A DNA stretch of 7,117 nucleotides from Symbiobacteriaceae bacterium (GTDB lineage: Bacteria; Bacillota; JAAYKD01; WRDA01), in the NCBI GenBank assembly GCA_009779515.1, contig WREE01000102.1, forward strand, positions 1 through 7,117. Direction: 5' to 3'. Below the pieces are notes generated by a model that was not told the origin of the DNA, did not search any database, and saw nothing but the letters and a program-made list of their open reading frames with translations. Of this stretch, positions 6,451-7,117 are shown one piece after another; within the stretch, counting starts at the first letter, position 1; each line of letters starts with the position of its first letter. A program made the translations under genes and the position numbers.

Positions 6451-6479
6451 TTGACAACCGCCGTTAGATGCGTTATCCT
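6451..6479 (+). promoter_or_regulatory. Vegetative promoter of the tRNA cluster
   Basis: A consensus TTGACA (6451-6456) and TATCCT (6474-6479) are 17 bases apart. Transcription would start near 6486, about nine bases before the initiator tRNA. This is the clearest promoter in the window, and it makes the tRNAs independent of the divIC operon. Confidence 0.8.
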
Positions 6480-6494
6480 AGCGGCAGCATTAAT

Positions 6495-6571
<77 letters not shown>

Positions 6572-6572
6572 A

Positions 6573-6648
6573 GGCGGAGTAGCTCAGTCGGTAGAGCAAG
6601 CGGTTCATACCCGCTGTGTCGTTGGTTCAAGTCCGACCTCCGCCACCA
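6573..6648 (+). tRNA. Elongator tRNA-Met (CAT)
   Basis: A 76-base cloverleaf with paired acceptor arms GGCGGAG/CTCCGCC and encoded CCA. Anticodon CAT is at 6606-6608 in loop TTCATAC. That loop, flanked by CGG and CCG, resembles Bacillus elongator tRNA-Met rather than tRNA-Ile2, whose loop is CTCATAA. It begins one base after the initiator tRNA. Confidence 0.9.
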
Positions 6649-6654
6649 AAACAT

Positions 6655-6731
6655 GGATCTGTAGCTCAGGCTGGTAGAGCAGGTGACTCTTAATCACCGT
6701 GTCCGGGGTTCGAATCCCTGCAGGTCCACCA
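6655..6731 (+). tRNA. tRNA-Lys (CTT)
   Basis: A 77-base cloverleaf with acceptor arms GGATCTG/CAGGTCC (one G-T pair) and encoded CCA at 6729-6731. Anticodon stem GGTGA/TCACC encloses loop CTCTTAA, with anticodon CTT at 6689-6691 reading AAG lysine codons. Confidence 0.95.
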
Positions 6732-6734
6732 TTT

Positions 6735-6761
6735 GAGGCTGAAGACAAAGTCTTCAGCCTC
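6735..6761 (+). terminator. Hairpin directly after tRNA-Lys, weak terminator or processing signal
   Basis: GAGGCTGAAGAC pairs perfectly (12 bp) with GTCTTCAGCCTC around an AAA loop, only three bases after the tRNA CCA. The following bases (TCGCCTTTA) are a poor T-run, so termination may be partial or the stem may guide 3' processing. Confidence 0.5.
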
Positions 6762-6919
6762 TCGCCTTTAAGAGTGCGCTTTTCGGCGAATCAAGGTCTG
6801 TTCTTGCAACCAAGTTTGCTTTTTGCCGGGCATGTGATGCCAAAAAGCGGTTACTTTTGTCCCTTCAAGATAATTTAATTAGGATTTAAAAACATGAAAC
6901 CGAGTTTTCTACAGTTAGA
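6762..6919. other. Unassigned spacer between the tRNA hairpin and the terminator
   Basis: No clear gene. An imperfect inverted repeat is present: GCTTTTT (6818-6824) with AAAAAGC (6842-6848), and inside it GGCAT (6829-6833) with ATGCC (6837-6841). The T-rich arm is on the 5' side, so it is not a plus-strand terminator. On the minus strand a protein-like open frame (6768-6878, 36 codons) contains TAFWHHMPGKKQTWLQEQ. It has no start with a ribosome binding site and may be a gene remnant or chance. Confidence 0.35.
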
Positions 6920-6958
6920 CCGCCTGAGTTTCCCTAAATGGAAACTCAGGCGGTTTTT
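6920..6958 (+). terminator. Strong intrinsic terminator
   Basis: A perfect 14-bp stem, 6920-6933 with 6940-6953, encloses loop CTAAAT and is followed directly by TTTTT (6954-6958). It is oriented to stop plus-strand transcription from the tRNA cluster. The minus-strand side has no T-run, so it is unlikely to end the RidA-like gene efficiently, although the stem sits 18 bases past that stop codon. Confidence 0.88.
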
Positions 6959-6971
6959 CATCTTAGTCTTC

Positions 6972-7117
6972 TTATTTTTTTGCCGCTGTGATGACAACTT
7001 CTGCCAGGACGCCTGTTCCTAGACCTGCTTCTACGCAATACCTAGTAGGTGCGGATCCTTCGATGATCCAGGAGCACCATACAGCATCGAAATCGGGTTT
7101 TTGACTGATATCGCTGA
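6972..7117 (-). CDS. RidA-like (YjgF/UK114) protein, C-terminal fragment
   Basis: The minus strand is open from the right window edge to TAA at 6974-6972 and gives the last 47 residues of a protein. The sequence KPDFDAVWCSWIIEGSAPTR, then YCVEAGLGTGVLAEVVITAAKK, matches the C-terminal pattern of RidA proteins: a helix, a PxR motif with the substrate-binding arginine, and a final strand carrying the conserved glutamate (LAEV). RidA hydrolyses reactive enamines and imines, such as 2-aminoacrylate, formed by PLP enzymes in the cytoplasm. Both key residues appear to be present. The N-terminal part lies outside the window, so the subfamily cannot be set. It converges on the tRNA cluster. Confidence 0.72.
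   Translation of the reverse strand, partial: SDISQKPDFDAVWCSWIIEGSAPTRYCVEAGLGTGVLAEVVITAAKK

Noticed and set aside
6818..6848. GCTTTTT...AAAAAGC repeat as a bidirectional terminator
   Set aside because: The T-rich arm precedes the stem instead of following it on either strand, which is the wrong polarity.

Overview
The window looks like a chromosomal segment of a Gram-positive Firmicute, probably a clostridial or Peptococcaceae-type lineage. The evidence is gene order: a MOP/SpoVB-type flippase, a tetrapyrrole methylase-MazG fusion, HU, an S4-domain RqcP and a DivIC-like septum protein, followed by tRNAs. This is a variant of the Bacillus yabM-yabN-yabO-(yabP-yabQ)-divIC neighbourhood. Purine-rich Shine-Dalgarno sequences and tRNAs with encoded CCA ends fit the same picture. 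No mobile element, CRISPR array or phage module is visible.

Layout. Positions 1-1011 (minus strand) hold a long open frame that runs off the left edge: 337 codons with a good ribosome binding site, function unknown. Just upstream of it on the same strand (1061-1888) is a small zinc metallopeptidase; the two are probably one transcript. A divergent intergenic region (1889-2026) carries a perfect 7-bp inverted repeat and a candidate minus-strand promoter. The plus-strand run then begins: YabM/SpoVB-like flippase (2027-3625), MazG fusion (3628-5121), HU with a lysine-rich tail (5162-5491), RqcP (5675-5941) and DivIC-like protein (6015-6383). A consensus promoter (6451-6479) drives three tRNAs: initiator Met, elongator Met and Lys(CTT). 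After them come a U-poor hairpin and, about 160 bases later, a strong intrinsic terminator (6920-6958). The right edge holds the C-terminus of a RidA-like protein on the minus strand.

How the genes fit together. The plus-strand genes are housekeeping: envelope precursor export, nucleotide-pool cleaning, nucleoid structure, ribosome rescue and division. The sporulation genes yabP and yabQ, which sit between rqcP and divIC in Bacillus, are absent here.

The most unusual region is 5492-5674, between HU and rqcP. It holds a chain of inverted repeats, including a 16-bp hairpin. The only good Shine-Dalgarno sequence lies 36 bases before the rqcP start, and a hairpin in the spacer could bring it next to the start codon or, if extended, hide it. 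This is a candidate RNA control element for rqcP. The unknown protein at 1-1011 is the other item most worth following up.
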